Part shown: positions 17,028-28,915 of the stretch, in pieces
Position numbering within the stretch: the stretch's first letter is position 1
How the letters are laid out: the number at the start of each line of letters is the position of its first letter
Assembly (NCBI GenBank): GCA_964542425.1
Contig: CAZIUB010000060.1
Coordinates: forward strand, 1-64,000
Source: Dongia_A sp964542425
Lineage (GTDB): Bacteria > Pseudomonadota > Alphaproteobacteria > Dongiales > Dongiaceae
DNA: 64,000 nt
Direction: 5' to 3'
Made by a program: the position numbers and the translations under genes
Notes under the pieces: model-generated
Databases searched by the model: none
The model's input: the letters and a program-made list of their open reading frames with translations, nothing else
Told to the model about the DNA's origin: nothing

Positions 17028-17990
17028 ATGGCGCGTAACAAGATCGCCCTGGTTGGCGCCGGCCAAATCGGCGGCACACTCGCCCTCCTTGCGGGCCTGA
17101 AGGAGTTGGGCGACGTCGTGCTGTTCGACGTGGTCGATGGCGTGCCACAAGGCAAGGCGCTGGACATTGCCCAGGCGGCCCCGGTCGAAGGCTTCGATGC
17201 CGGTTATTCGGGTGCTGCCGATTATTCCGCGATCAAGGGTGCCGATGTGGTGATCGTCACCGCCGGCATCCCCAGGAAGCCCGGCATGTCGCGCGACGAT
17301 CTCATCGCCACCAACGCCAAGGTGATGGCGACCGTCGGCAAGGCCATCCGCAGGTACTGCCCCAAGGCGTTCGTCATCGTGATCACCAATCCGCTGGATG
17401 CGATGGTGTTCGTGATGCAGGAAGCCTCGGGGCTGCCGCATCATCGCGTGGTCGGGATGGCCGGTGTGCTAGATTCCGCCAGGTTCCGCCATTTCCTGGC
17501 CGAGGAATTCAAGGTTTCGGTCGAGGACGTGACCGCCTTCGTTCTTGGTGGCCACGGCGACTCCATGGTGCCGCTGACGCGCTATTCGGCCGTTGCCGGC
17601 ATTCCCTTGCCCGATCTGGTGAAGATGGGTTGGACCAGCAAGGAACGGCTGGACGCGATCGTGCGGCGCACCCGCGATGGCGGCGCCGAGATCGTCAATC
17701 TGTTGAAGACCGGCTCCGCGTTTTACGCGCCGGCCTCCTCGGCCATCGAGATGGCCGAGGCCTATCTGAAGGACAAGCGACGAGTTCTACCCTGTGCCGC
17801 CTGGCTCGATGGCGAATACGGGGTGAAAGGGCTCTATGTCGGCGTGCCGGTGATCATTGGCGCGAACGGCGTGGAGAAGGTGGTCGAGATCGACATGAAC
17901 AAGGCCGAGAAGGCCATGTTCGACAAATCGGTCGCGGCCGTTAGGGGCCTCATCGATACGGTGAGGAAGCTTCAAAGAGGAGAGAAGTAA
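17028..17990 (+). CDS. mdh: Malate dehydrogenase (lactate-dehydrogenase-like type)
   Basis: NAD-dependent malate dehydrogenase of 320 residues, the exact length usual in alphaproteobacteria. ATG 17028 gives the family start MARNKIALVGAGQIGGTLA and has AGGGG 7 nt upstream; 16929 would add a 33-residue extension of low quality. NAD-binding GAGQIGG (10-16), the TNPLDAM segment and the catalytic GGHGDSMVPL histidine loop are present. It oxidises malate to oxaloacetate. The stop TAA shares its last base with the ATG of the next small gene. Confidence 0.96.
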   Translation: MARNKIALVGAGQIGGTLALLAGLKELGDVVLFDVVDGVPQGKALDIAQAAPVEGFDAGYSGAADYSAIKGADVVIVTAGIPRKPGMSRDDLIATNAKVMATVGKAIRRYCPKAFVIVITNPLDAMVFVMQEASGLPHHRVVGMAGVLDSARFRHFLAEEFKVSVEDVTAFVLGGHGDSMVPLTRYSAVAGIPLPDLVKMGWTSKERLDAIVRRTRDGGAEIVNLLKTGSAFYAPASSAIEMAEAYLKDKRRVLPCAAWLDGEYGVKGLYVGVPVIIGANGVEKVVEIDMNKAEKAMFDKSVAAVRGLIDTVRKLQRGEK

Positions 17991-18133
17991 TGAGCACAAC
18001 GATCGCTTTGGCCGCCAAGAAGGCTGCCAAGAAGTCTGCCAAGAAGTCGGCAAAGAAGTCGTCCAAGAAGAAGAGACCCGCCGCGAAGAAGACCGCGGCG
18101 CGTCGTCCGGCTCGGAAAATGATGAAGAAGTAG
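17990..18133 (+). CDS. Small lysine-rich histone-H1-like protein
   Basis: A 47-residue gene whose ATG overlaps the mdh stop (taATG), with AGAGGAGAG just upstream inside mdh. After the start MSTTIALAAKK the chain is built from AAKK, SAKK and SSKKK units and ends KTAARRPARKMMKK. This is the composition of bacterial histone H1-like/AlgP C-terminal tails, which bind nucleic acid without a fixed fold. Translational coupling and a clean ribosome-binding site argue that it is expressed. Its link with mdh and suc is unknown. Low complexity means that homology would be hard to prove. Confidence 0.7.
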   Translation: MSTTIALAAKKAAKKSAKKSAKKSSKKKRPAAKKTAARRPARKMMKK

Positions 18134-18173
18134 TCTCCGACCGAAACCATCGCTTAGTACAAGCGAGAGGCCT

Positions 18174-18294
18174 GCGACGGCGACAGTCCCATCCACCAAA
18201 GGTCCATGCCGGCACATTCGGCTTGAATGGGTGGCATAACTTGGTAGATTAGGTGCTGCTGCAACACAGCAAGACCGAAGACTGTCGCTGTCGC
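18174..18294 (+). promoter_or_regulatory. Long inverted repeat in the sucC leader
   Basis: Arms GCGACGGCGACAGTC (18174-18188) and GACTGTCGCTGTCGC (18280-18294) match at 14 of 15 positions and enclose about 90 nt that include the smaller motifs CCCATCCACC and ATGGGTGGC. A T-run follows (CCCGCTTTTT, ending at 18302). It lies between the lysine-rich gene and sucC. It could be a structured 5' leader, a small RNA with terminator, or a worn double-hairpin element. It does not match a riboswitch I can recognise. Confidence 0.45.
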
Positions 18295-18398
18295 CCGCTT
18301 TTTCCTCCTGATCCTCCCCCGATTTCCAGTGGAGTGCGCCGGCGGCGGCAAGGATTGCCACAGACCGGGCTGTGCATCTTTAGGCCGGAGATCCGGGC

Positions 18399-19565
18399 AT
18401 GAACATCCACGAATACCAGGCTAAGGGATTGCTGGCCCGCTTCGGAGTCGCCGTGCCTCCGGGCCATGTCGCCTACTCGCCGGAAGAGGCGCTCGACGCG
18501 GCGGAAAAGCTGGGCGGCCCGGTCTGGGTAGTGAAGGCGCAGATCCATGCCGGTGGCCGTGGCAAGGGCGGCGGCGTCAAGGTGGTCAAGTCTCTCGAGG
18601 ACGTCCGCGATACCGCCCGGCGCATGATCGGCATGAACCTGGTCACCCACCAGACCGGCCCCAAGGGCAAGCTGGTGAAGCGGATCTATGTCGAGGGCGG
18701 CTGCGACATCCGGCGCGAACTTTATCTCGGCATGCTGGTCGATCGGGCGAGTTCGCGGATCACCATCATGGCCTCCTCCGAGGGGGGCATGGAGATCGAG
18801 GAAGTCGCCGCCAAACACCCGGAGAAGATCATCAAGGTCGCGGTCGACCCGGCCAGCGGAATCCAGCCCTTCCACGGGCGGCGGATCGCCTATGGCCTGG
18901 GCCTTTCCGGGGGCCAGGTGGGCTCCTGCGTGAAGTTTCTGGAGGCCATGTACCGTGCCTTCGTCGAGCTCGATTGCTCGATCGTGGAGATCAACCCGAT
19001 GGTGGTGACCGGCGCCGGCGAAGTGCTGGCGCTCGATGCCAAGATAAATTTCGACGATAACGCCCTCTACCGCCACAAGGAATTGGAGGCGTTGCGCGAT
19101 CACGACGAGGAGGATGCCGCCGAGCTCGAAGCCGGGAAGCATTCGCTGAACTACATCAAGCTGGACGGCAATATCGGGTGCATGGTCAACGGCGCGGGGC
19201 TTGCCATGGCGACCATGGACATCATCAAGCTCTATGGCGGCACGCCGGCGAATTTTCTCGATGTGGGCGGCGGCGCCACCAAGGAACGAGTCACGACCGC
19301 CTTCAAGATCATCCTCTCGGACCCCAATGTCGAGGGCATCCTGGTCAACATTTTCGGCGGCATCATGCGTTGCGACACCATCGCCGAGGGCGTGATCGGC
19401 GCGGCGCGCGAGGTCAGCCTGCATGTGCCCCTGGTGGTGCGCCTCGAAGGCACCAATGTCGAGCTGGGCAAGAAGATCCTGGCCCAATCCGGCCTTCCCA
19501 TCCTGTCCGCCGACAACCTCGCCGACGCCGCCGAGAAGGTGGTCAAAGCGGTCAAGGAGGCCTGA
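18399..19565 (+). CDS. sucC: Succinyl-CoA synthetase beta subunit (ADP-forming)
   Basis: SucC (388 residues) starts MNIHEYQAKGLLARFGV. The N-terminal ATP-grasp domain carries KAQIHAGGRGKGGGVK, and the C-terminal CoA-ligase domain has NGAGLAMATMDIIKLYGG and NIFGGIMRCDTIAEG. With SucD it converts succinyl-CoA to succinate with nucleotide phosphorylation. The sucD ATG lies four bases after the stop. Confidence 0.97.
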   Translation: MNIHEYQAKGLLARFGVAVPPGHVAYSPEEALDAAEKLGGPVWVVKAQIHAGGRGKGGGVKVVKSLEDVRDTARRMIGMNLVTHQTGPKGKLVKRIYVEGGCDIRRELYLGMLVDRASSRITIMASSEGGMEIEEVAAKHPEKIIKVAVDPASGIQPFHGRRIAYGLGLSGGQVGSCVKFLEAMYRAFVELDCSIVEINPMVVTGAGEVLALDAKINFDDNALYRHKELEALRDHDEEDAAELEAGKHSLNYIKLDGNIGCMVNGAGLAMATMDIIKLYGGTPANFLDVGGGATKERVTTAFKIILSDPNVEGILVNIFGGIMRCDTIAEGVIGAAREVSLHVPLVVRLEGTNVELGKKILAQSGLPILSADNLADAAEKVVKAVKEA

Positions 19566-19568
19566 CAG

Positions 19569-20444
19569 ATGGCGGTCTTGGTCGGCAAGGACAGCAGGGT
19601 CATCTGCCAAGGCTTTACCGGCAATCAGGGCACCTTCCACACCGAACAGGCGATCGCCTATGGCACCCGCATGGTCGGGGGCGTGACCCCGGGCAAGGGT
19701 GGGACCACCCATCTCGATTTGCCGGTTTTCGACACCGTGGTGGCGGCCGTGGCCGCGACCCAGGCCAATGCCAGTGTCATCTATGTGCCGCCCGCCTTCG
19801 CCGCCGACGCCATCCTGGAGGCGATCGATGCGCACCTGGCGCTCGCGGTCTGCATCACAGAAGGCATCCCGGTCCTCGACATGGTGCGGGTGAAGCGCGC
19901 CCTAACGGACTCGCGTACGCGCCTGGTTGGGCCAAATTGCCCAGGCGTGATCACGCCGGGCGAATGCAAGATCGGCATCATGCCCGGGCATATCCACAAG
20001 CGCGGCCGGATCGGCATCGTTTCGCGATCGGGAACCCTTACCTACGAGGCGGTCGCCCAGACCACGGCGGCCGGTCTCGGCCAGACCACCTGCGTCGGCA
20101 TCGGCGGCGACCCGGTCAACGGCACCAATTTCCTCGACTGCCTGGAATTGTTCCTGGGTGACGACGAGACCCAGGGCATGGTCATGATCGGCGAGATCGG
20201 CGGCAGCGCCGAGGAGGAAGCGGCCGAATTCCTCCGGCGCGAGAAGCGCAAGAAGCCGGTGGTGGGTTTCATCGCCGGCGTTACCGCCCCCCCGGGAAGG
20301 CGCATGGGCCACGCCGGGGCGATCATTTCCGGGGGCAAGGGCGGGGCCATGGACAAGATCGAGGCAATGAAAGCGGCCGGCATTCACGTCGCCGATTCGC
20401 CGGCCAGCATCGGTTCGACCATGCTGAAGGCGATGGGCCGATAG
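19569..20444 (+). CDS. sucD: Succinyl-CoA synthetase alpha subunit
   Basis: SucD (291 residues) has the CoA-binding Rossmann part with QGFTGNQGTFHTEQAI and GGVTPGKGG. The phosphohistidine H248 lies in PPGRRMGHAGAI. It forms the heterodimer with SucC. A 323-bp gap holding a family A repeat separates it from sucA. Confidence 0.97.
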   Translation: MAVLVGKDSRVICQGFTGNQGTFHTEQAIAYGTRMVGGVTPGKGGTTHLDLPVFDTVVAAVAATQANASVIYVPPAFAADAILEAIDAHLALAVCITEGIPVLDMVRVKRALTDSRTRLVGPNCPGVITPGECKIGIMPGHIHKRGRIGIVSRSGTLTYEAVAQTTAAGLGQTTCVGIGGDPVNGTNFLDCLELFLGDDETQGMVMIGEIGGSAEEEAAEFLRREKRKKPVVGFIAGVTAPPGRRMGHAGAIISGGKGGAMDKIEAMKAAGIHVADSPASIGSTMLKAMGR

Positions 20445-20448
20445 GCCG

Positions 20449-20596
20449 GTGCAAGCTCTTGGAAAAAGCGTCATCCAGGAGATGCGCCGACTCTTCCAAG
20501 AAAGTCGGGCCCCATGTCGCCAAATGATCGTACCCGCCGGGCCGTTCTGGCGAGGTCATATTTCCGAAACAGCAAGTCTCGCGACGGTGGGTACTA
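20449..20596 (+). repeat. Family A repeat, degenerate, between sucD and sucA
   Basis: Hairpin 1 is worn (GTGCAAGCTCTTGG to CCAAGAAAGTCGGGC). Hairpin 2 keeps CGTACCCGCCGGGC and CGACGGTGGGTACTAG (ends 20596). It begins 5 bp after the sucD stop. The remaining 170 bp before sucA show no gene; AAGAGGG at 20755-20761 is the sucA ribosome-binding site. Confidence 0.75.
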
Positions 20597-20767
20597 GCGC
20601 GCGTGTTCACGAAGCCTTAACCTAGTTCCGGCTTCCCTGGCCAGCCGATCGGCCCCGCGTCATTCCAGCGAAAGCCGGTCGTGGAGCGACGGGGGCAGGG
20701 AGCGGCGCCGGATCACGGCACGGGCACCGTGGAGGTGCGTTTTGATCGCGGAGCAAGAGGGTTTTTC

Positions 20768-23626
<2,859 letters not shown>

Positions 23627-23663
23627 CCTTGGCCGACGCGCCATGATTGCGAGGAATTAGGAA

Positions 23664-24908
23664 ATGGCGACACCAATCGTTGTCCCGGCGCTGGGCGAAT
23701 CGGTGACCGAGGCCACCATCGCCAAATGGATGAAAAAGGTGGGCGATTCGGTCGCCGCCGACGAGGCGGTGGCGGAACTGGAAACCGACAAGGTGACCCA
23801 GGAATTGTTCGCCCCGGCCGCCGGCACGCTGGGCGAAATCCTCGCCGCGGCCGGCAGCACGGTGAACATCGGGGCGGTGATCGGCAACATCGTCGATGGC
23901 GCGGCCCAGGCCAAGCCCGCCGCCAAGGCCCCGGCCCCAACTCCGGCCGCGCCCAAGCCGGCCCTTGCCGAGGCCGCTTCGCTCTCGCCGGCGGTGCGCA
24001 AGCTGGTGGCGGAAAACAAGCTCGACCCCGCTTCCATCGCTGGCTCCGGCAAGGCCGGCCGCCTGACCAAGGACGACGTGGTGGAGCATGTGGCCAAGCC
24101 CAAGGCGCCGCCCCCGCCCCCTCCGGCGCCACAACCCGCGCCCCAGCAGGCGCCCTCGGCGTTGTCGGTGGTGCAGCCGGCGCCCGCGTCCGCGCCACGC
24201 CCGTTGCTGGCGGCGGAGGAGCGGGTGCCGATGTCGCGCCTGCGCCGGCGGATCGCGGAGCGCCTGAAGCAGGCCCAAAACACCGCCGCGATGCTCACCA
24301 CCTTCAACGAGGTGGACATGGGTCCGGTGATGGCCTTGCGCGAAAAATACCGCGAGACCTTCGAGAAGAAGCACGGTTTCCGCCTCGGCTTCATGGGGTT
24401 CTTCGTCAAGGCCGCGATCCAGGCCCTGAAGGAAATCCCGGCGGTCAACGCCGAGATCGATGGCGCGGACATCATCTACAAGAATCACTACGACATCGGC
24501 GTCGCGGTCGGGACCGAACAGGGATTGGTGGTGCCGGTGGTGCGCGAGGCCGACCAAATGAGCCTGCCCCAGATCGAGGCCAGGATCGCCGAGCTTGGCA
24601 AGCGCGCGCGCGACGGCAAGCTTTCGATCGAGGATTTGCAGGGCGGCACCTTCACCATCTCCAATGGCGGGGTCTACGGATCGCTGATGTCGACGCCGAT
24701 TCTCAACCCGCAGCCATCGGGCATTTTGGGCATGCACAAGATCCAGCAGCGGCCGATGGCACTCGATGGCAAGGTCGAAATCCGGCCGATGATGTATCTG
24801 GCACTCAGCTACGACCACCGGATCATCGACGGGCGCGAAGCGGTAACCTTCGTGGTGCGGGTCAAGGAATGCCTGGAAGACCCGCAGCGCCTGGTCCTGG
24901 AAATCTGA
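23664..24908 (+). CDS. sucB: Dihydrolipoamide succinyltransferase (E2 of 2-oxoglutarate dehydrogenase)
   Basis: E2 of 414 residues with one lipoyl domain (K43 in ETDKVTQELFA), an Ala/Pro linker and a peripheral-subunit-binding domain (about 110-145: LSPAVRKLVAENKLDPASI). A second Pro-rich linker leads to the acyltransferase core ending with YDHRIIDGREAVTF, the catalytic HxxxDG. AGGA at 23651-23654 and AGGAA at 23656-23660 serve as ribosome-binding site. It is co-transcribed with sucA. Confidence 0.96.
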   Translation: MATPIVVPALGESVTEATIAKWMKKVGDSVAADEAVAELETDKVTQELFAPAAGTLGEILAAAGSTVNIGAVIGNIVDGAAQAKPAAKAPAPTPAAPKPALAEAASLSPAVRKLVAENKLDPASIAGSGKAGRLTKDDVVEHVAKPKAPPPPPPAPQPAPQQAPSALSVVQPAPASAPRPLLAAEERVPMSRLRRRIAERLKQAQNTAAMLTTFNEVDMGPVMALREKYRETFEKKHGFRLGFMGFFVKAAIQALKEIPAVNAEIDGADIIYKNHYDIGVAVGTEQGLVVPVVREADQMSLPQIEARIAELGKRARDGKLSIEDLQGGTFTISNGGVYGSLMSTPILNPQPSGILGMHKIQQRPMALDGKVEIRPMMYLALSYDHRIIDGREAVTFVVRVKECLEDPQRLVLEI

Positions 24909-24917
24909 GCGGGGCGG

Positions 24918-25601
24918 ATGGTGGCGGCTACAGCGGAAAATCGGAACCGGCGGCGAAAGCCCGCCATCAAGCGCAAGGCGCCCTATTACAACCAAAGCCT
25001 CGGCTTCACCTGCGGGCCCGCGTCGCTGATGATGGCGATGAAGGCGCTCGATTCCAAGATCGATTTCGGGCGCGCCCATGAACTGCAATTGTGGCGCGAG
25101 GCGAATACGATCTTCATGGGCGGCGGGCATGGCGGATGCGGGCCTCTGGGCCTTGCCTTGGCCGCGCGAAAGCGGGGCTTCAAGCCCGCAGTCTGGGTCA
25201 ATCACCGAGGCACGCTGCTTTCCGATCGCGTGCGGCTCCAGGAGCGGCGCAAGGTGATGGCCGTTCTTCAGGAGGCCGATCTGGCCGAGGCCAAACGCCG
25301 GGGAATTCCGGTCACCTATGGGCGGCTTGGCATCGATGATCTCGAACGCGCCTTGACCGAAGGCGCCTGGCCCATCGTGCTCATCACCTGCCGCTACATC
25401 CATGGCGATTCCACGCCGCACTGGATCCTGGTGACCGGCGTGGACGAAGACAACGTCTATATCAACGATCCCTGGGTCGCGCGCGACCAGGGCAAGACCA
25501 AGCGCGACATGACCGGCTTCCGGGTTTCGCGCGCCCTGTTCGAGAAGATGACGCGATACGGCAAGAAGAAGGAGCGCGCGGCCCTCCTGCTCCGCCGCTG
25601 A
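24918..25601 (+). CDS. Peptidase C39-like family protein
   Basis: A 227-residue protein with a papain-like C39 fold: C32 in QSLGFTCGPASL, H168 in GDSTPHWILVTG and D184 in VYINDPW form a plausible catalytic set. The N-terminus is basic (NRRRKPAIKRKAP) without a signal peptide, so it is probably cytosolic. Members of this group (peptidase C39 family / DUF3335) are found next to RimK-like ligases elsewhere; here it lies 9 bp after sucB and before lpd. Its role in this operon is unknown. Confidence 0.75.
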   Translation: MVAATAENRNRRRKPAIKRKAPYYNQSLGFTCGPASLMMAMKALDSKIDFGRAHELQLWREANTIFMGGGHGGCGPLGLALAARKRGFKPAVWVNHRGTLLSDRVRLQERRKVMAVLQEADLAEAKRRGIPVTYGRLGIDDLERALTEGAWPIVLITCRYIHGDSTPHWILVTGVDEDNVYINDPWVARDQGKTKRDMTGFRVSRALFEKMTRYGKKKERAALLLRR

Positions 25602-25620
25602 TCGATCGACGGGGAACACC

Positions 25621-25765
25621 AGTGCCAACTTTCGAAAATGCGTGATCCATGAATTGCACCCATCTTTCCACGAAAGTTGGCACATTCCACCCAATGATAG
25701 TACCCGCCGGCGCGTGCCGGAGGGGTCTCTTGGCTCGATTCAGCCATCAGCGACGGCGGGTACTC
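25621..25765 (+). repeat. Family A repeat, first of a tandem pair
   Basis: One of the best-preserved copies and my reference. Hairpin 1 is GTGCCAACTTTCG to CGAAAGTTGGCAC (13-bp perfect arms, 36-nt loop). The linker is ATTCCACCCAATGA. Hairpin 2 runs from TAGTACCCGCCG to CGGCGGGTACT. Confidence 0.9.
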
Positions 25766-25909
25766 GTGCCAACCTTCAAGAATGTGCGATCCATGAATTG
25801 TACCCATCTTTCCACGAAAGTTGGCGCATTCCACCCAATGATAGTCCCCGCCGGTGTGCACTGGCGGAGTCGATTTTCTGAATCGCTTATCCGCGACGGC
25901 GGGTACTAG
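25766..25909 (+). repeat. Family A repeat, second of a tandem pair, abutting lpd
   Basis: Direct repeat of the preceding unit (same loop string ATCCATGAATTG). It ends GGCGGGTACTAG at 25909 and the lpd ATG is the next base. No ribosome-binding site exists other than repeat sequence. Confidence 0.9.
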
Positions 25910-27319
25910 ATGGCCGACCAGGTATTCGACGTCGTGGTGATCGGGGGCGGCCCGGGGGGCTATGTGTGCGCCATCAAGGCGGCGCAATTGGGCCTCAAGG
26001 CGGCTTGCGTGGAAATGCGTGGCGCGCTCGGCGGCACCTGCCTCAATGTCGGGTGCATTCCCTCGAAGGCGCTGCTCTCCTCCTCCCATCTCTTCGCCCA
26101 GGCCAGCCACGATCTTGGCCGTCACGGCATCAAGCTCGGCCCCGTCGCGCTCGACCTCAAGGCCATGATGGGGCGCAAGGACAAGGTGGTCGCTGATCTG
26201 ACCAAGGGGATCGAGTTCCTGTTCAAGAAGAATGGCGTCACCTACCTCAAGGGCATGGGCCGGCTCCTCGGTCAAGGCAAGGTCGAGATCCTCGGCGAGG
26301 GCGGCCGCCGCGAGATTGTCGCCGCCAAGCACGTCGTGATCGCGACCGGCTCCGACGTGACCCCGCTCAAGGGCGTGGAGATCGACGAAAAGCGGATCGT
26401 TTCCTCGACCGGCGCGCTCATGCTGGGGAGTGTCCCGGAACACCTCATCGTCATCGGCGGGGGCGTGATCGGGCTGGAAATGGGTTCGGTGTGGCGGCGC
26501 CTCGGCGCCAAGGTGACGGTCATCGAGTTTCTGGACCGGATCGTGCCGAGCATGGATGGCGAAATGGCAACCCTCTTTCAGCGCGCCCTCACCAAGCAGG
26601 GCCTCGCCTTCAAGCTGGGGGCCAAGGTGACCCAGGCCAGGGTGGAAAAAGCGGCGATCGCGCTTTCGGTCGAGCCCGCCAAGGGTGGTGCGCCTGAGGA
26701 AATCTCGGGCGATGTGGTGCTGGTCGCGATCGGCAGGCGCCCCTATATCGATGGCCTGGCTTTGGCGGCGGCGGGTGTTGCCCTCGACGACAAGGGCCGG
26801 ATCAAGATCGATCGCCATTTCCGGACCAGCGCGCCCGACATCCATGCGATCGGCGACGTGGTCGAGGGGCCGATGCTGGCGCACAAGGCCGAGGAGGAGG
26901 GAATTGCGCTTGCCGAAATGCTGGCAGGAGAGGCCGGTCACGTCAATTATGAGACCTGCCCCAACATCGTCTACACTTGGCCGGAACTGGCCTGCGTCGG
27001 CAAGACCGAGGAGGAATTGAAATCAGCGGGCATCGCCTACAAGATCGGCAAATTCGCCTTCATGGCGAACGCGAGGGCCAAATCCGCCGCTGATACTGAT
27101 GGCCAGGTGAAGCTCATTGCCGACGCCAAGACCGATCGGCTCCTGGGCGCGCATATCCTGGGACCGGAGGCGGGCACCCTCATCCACGAATGCGTGATGG
27201 CGATGGAATTCGGCGGCTCGGCCGAGGATGTGGCGCGCGCCTTCCACGGCCACCCGACCTTGAATGAGGCGATCAAGGAAGCAGCCCTCGCCATCGCCAG
27301 CAAATCGATTCATATTTAG
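25910..27319 (+). CDS. lpd: Dihydrolipoyl dehydrogenase
   Basis: The 469-residue FAD/NAD disulfide oxidoreductase is E3 of 2-oxoacid dehydrogenases. It has FAD-binding IGGGPGGYVCA (11-21), redox pair C44/C49 (GGTCLNVGCIPSK), NAD-binding IGGGVIGLEMGSVW and the C-terminal HGHPTLNEA His-Glu pair. It is the last gene of the odh cluster, separated from the C39-like gene by two tandem family A repeats. The stop overlaps the convergent betC stop (27316-27319). Confidence 0.96.
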   Translation: MADQVFDVVVIGGGPGGYVCAIKAAQLGLKAACVEMRGALGGTCLNVGCIPSKALLSSSHLFAQASHDLGRHGIKLGPVALDLKAMMGRKDKVVADLTKGIEFLFKKNGVTYLKGMGRLLGQGKVEILGEGGRREIVAAKHVVIATGSDVTPLKGVEIDEKRIVSSTGALMLGSVPEHLIVIGGGVIGLEMGSVWRRLGAKVTVIEFLDRIVPSMDGEMATLFQRALTKQGLAFKLGAKVTQARVEKAAIALSVEPAKGGAPEEISGDVVLVAIGRRPYIDGLALAAAGVALDDKGRIKIDRHFRTSAPDIHAIGDVVEGPMLAHKAEEEGIALAEMLAGEAGHVNYETCPNIVYTWPELACVGKTEEELKSAGIAYKIGKFAFMANARAKSAADTDGQVKLIADAKTDRLLGAHILGPEAGTLIHECVMAMEFGGSAEDVARAFHGHPTLNEAIKEAALAIASKSIHI

Positions 27320-28842
27320 CCGCCGGTTCTCGGCCAGCGGGTGCGGGATTCCAGATCGTCCAGCACCAGGTTATTGCGCATATAGCTGGTGCTGGCATCG
27401 CGCAAGGGCTGGTGATCCCACGACGTGTGCTTTCCCTTGGCCATCGCATCGGCGACCAGGTGCCGGCGTCGCTGGCTGGCCAGCACCTGCTCGTTCAGTT
27501 CCGTCAAATTCCACAGGCGGGCGAGTTCGCCACGATAATGATCGAGCGTTGCCCGGTGCTCGGGTTCCGGCGCCAGGTTGCGCCGCTCCAGCGGGTCCAG
27601 CGACAGATCGTAGAGCTGATCGGGATCGCATGGCGCGTGGATGAATTTCCAACCTCCCTCGCGGATCATGACCAGCGGAGCGATCGCCCCCTCGCCACAA
27701 TATTCGCCGAGGACCCGGTCATGGCCGCCGGTTCCGGCCAGGTGGCCCATCAGCGATCGACCGTCGATCGGCACCGCCGCCTCGAACGGTTTTCCATCAT
27801 TCGCCAGTTCGACCAGCGTGGGCAAGAGATCGATCAAGGATGCGGCCTCTCGCACGCGCCTGGCCCCGAATTGGCCAGGGGCGCGCACGATGAGCGGAAC
27901 CCGGCAGGCATTCTCGAACCAGCCCATCTTGTACCACAGGCCGCGCTCGCCCAGCATGTCGCCGTGATCGGCGGTGAAGAGCACGATCGTGTCTCCGGCC
28001 AAACCCATGTCATCGAGGGCCCCCAGCATCGTCGCCACCTGCGCGTCGATATACGAGACGTTTGCGAAATAGGCGTGCCGCGCCCGGCGAACGTCCTTTT
28101 CGGTGATCCGAAAACTGTCCATGTCGCTGACCTGGCGGAGCCTCGCCGAATGCGGATCCAGGGGCACGTCATACGCCGGCACCTTGGGCATCGGGATCTC
28201 GTCCTCCCGATAGAGATCGAGGAACCTTGGCAGCGCGGCATAGGGGTCGTGCGGATGGGTCCATGAAACCACGAGACAAAACGGCCTTTCGTCGGTGGCC
28301 GCGCGGCCAATGTCGAAAACGTGCCGGCGCGCCGCATAGGTGACCTCGTCGTCGAAATCCAGCTGGTTGGAACGCAGGCATGGGCCGGCCTGGGTGACCG
28401 AGAGCATGTTGTGATACCAGCTCGGCCGATGCTCCGGCCTAGTCCAATCCGGGGTCCAGCCGAAATCCGCGGGGTAGATATCGGTGGTCAGGCGCTCCTC
28501 GAAGCCATGCAACTGGTCGGCGCCGCAGAAATGCATCTTGCCGGCAAGGGCGGTGCGATAGCCCGCCGCCCGCAAATAATGGGCGAAGGTCGGGACGTCG
28601 GAAGCAAAGTTGGCGGCGTTGTCGAAGGCGCCGATCCGCTTGGGCAAGGCACCCGACATCATGGTGAATCGCGACGGCGCGCATAAGGGTGCGTTGCAAT
28701 AGAAATTGTCGAACACGATTCCCCGCCCGGCCAGGGAAGCGAGGGCGGGCGTACGCGCCGCTTCCCCGGAATCGAAATCCAGGAATGGGGCCGCCAGTTG
28801 ATCGGCCATCAGGAACAGGATGTTGGGGCGCTTCTTGGGCAT
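27316..28842 (-). CDS. betC: Choline-sulfatase
   Basis: The 508-residue sulfatase hydrolyses choline-O-sulfate to choline and sulfate. Start ATG 28842 has AGAGGAAAG 4 nt upstream; the larger ORF is an extension over xerC. The formylglycine motif is C54-A-P-S-R. The choline-sulfatase strings DQLHGFEERLTTDIYPADFGWTPDW and SWYHNMLSVTQAGPC are well preserved, and HPHDPYA and FTADHGDMLGERG bind the metal and sulfate. No betA, betB or transporter is adjacent. No signal peptide is visible, so it is cytosolic. Confidence 0.9.
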   Translation of the reverse strand: MPKKRPNILFLMADQLAAPFLDFDSGEAARTPALASLAGRGIVFDNFYCNAPLCAPSRFTMMSGALPKRIGAFDNAANFASDVPTFAHYLRAAGYRTALAGKMHFCGADQLHGFEERLTTDIYPADFGWTPDWTRPEHRPSWYHNMLSVTQAGPCLRSNQLDFDDEVTYAARRHVFDIGRAATDERPFCLVVSWTHPHDPYAALPRFLDLYREDEIPMPKVPAYDVPLDPHSARLRQVSDMDSFRITEKDVRRARHAYFANVSYIDAQVATMLGALDDMGLAGDTIVLFTADHGDMLGERGLWYKMGWFENACRVPLIVRAPGQFGARRVREAASLIDLLPTLVELANDGKPFEAAVPIDGRSLMGHLAGTGGHDRVLGEYCGEGAIAPLVMIREGGWKFIHAPCDPDQLYDLSLDPLERRNLAPEPEHRATLDHYRGELARLWNLTELNEQVLASQRRRHLVADAMAKGKHTSWDHQPLRDASTSYMRNNLVLDDLESRTRWPRTGG

Positions 28843-28915
28843 TCGTCTTTCCTCTACCCGGCTATCTGATGGATGTCGTCGGCGTCGGCGCGCGCCAAGG
28901 GTTGAATGGTGAGCG

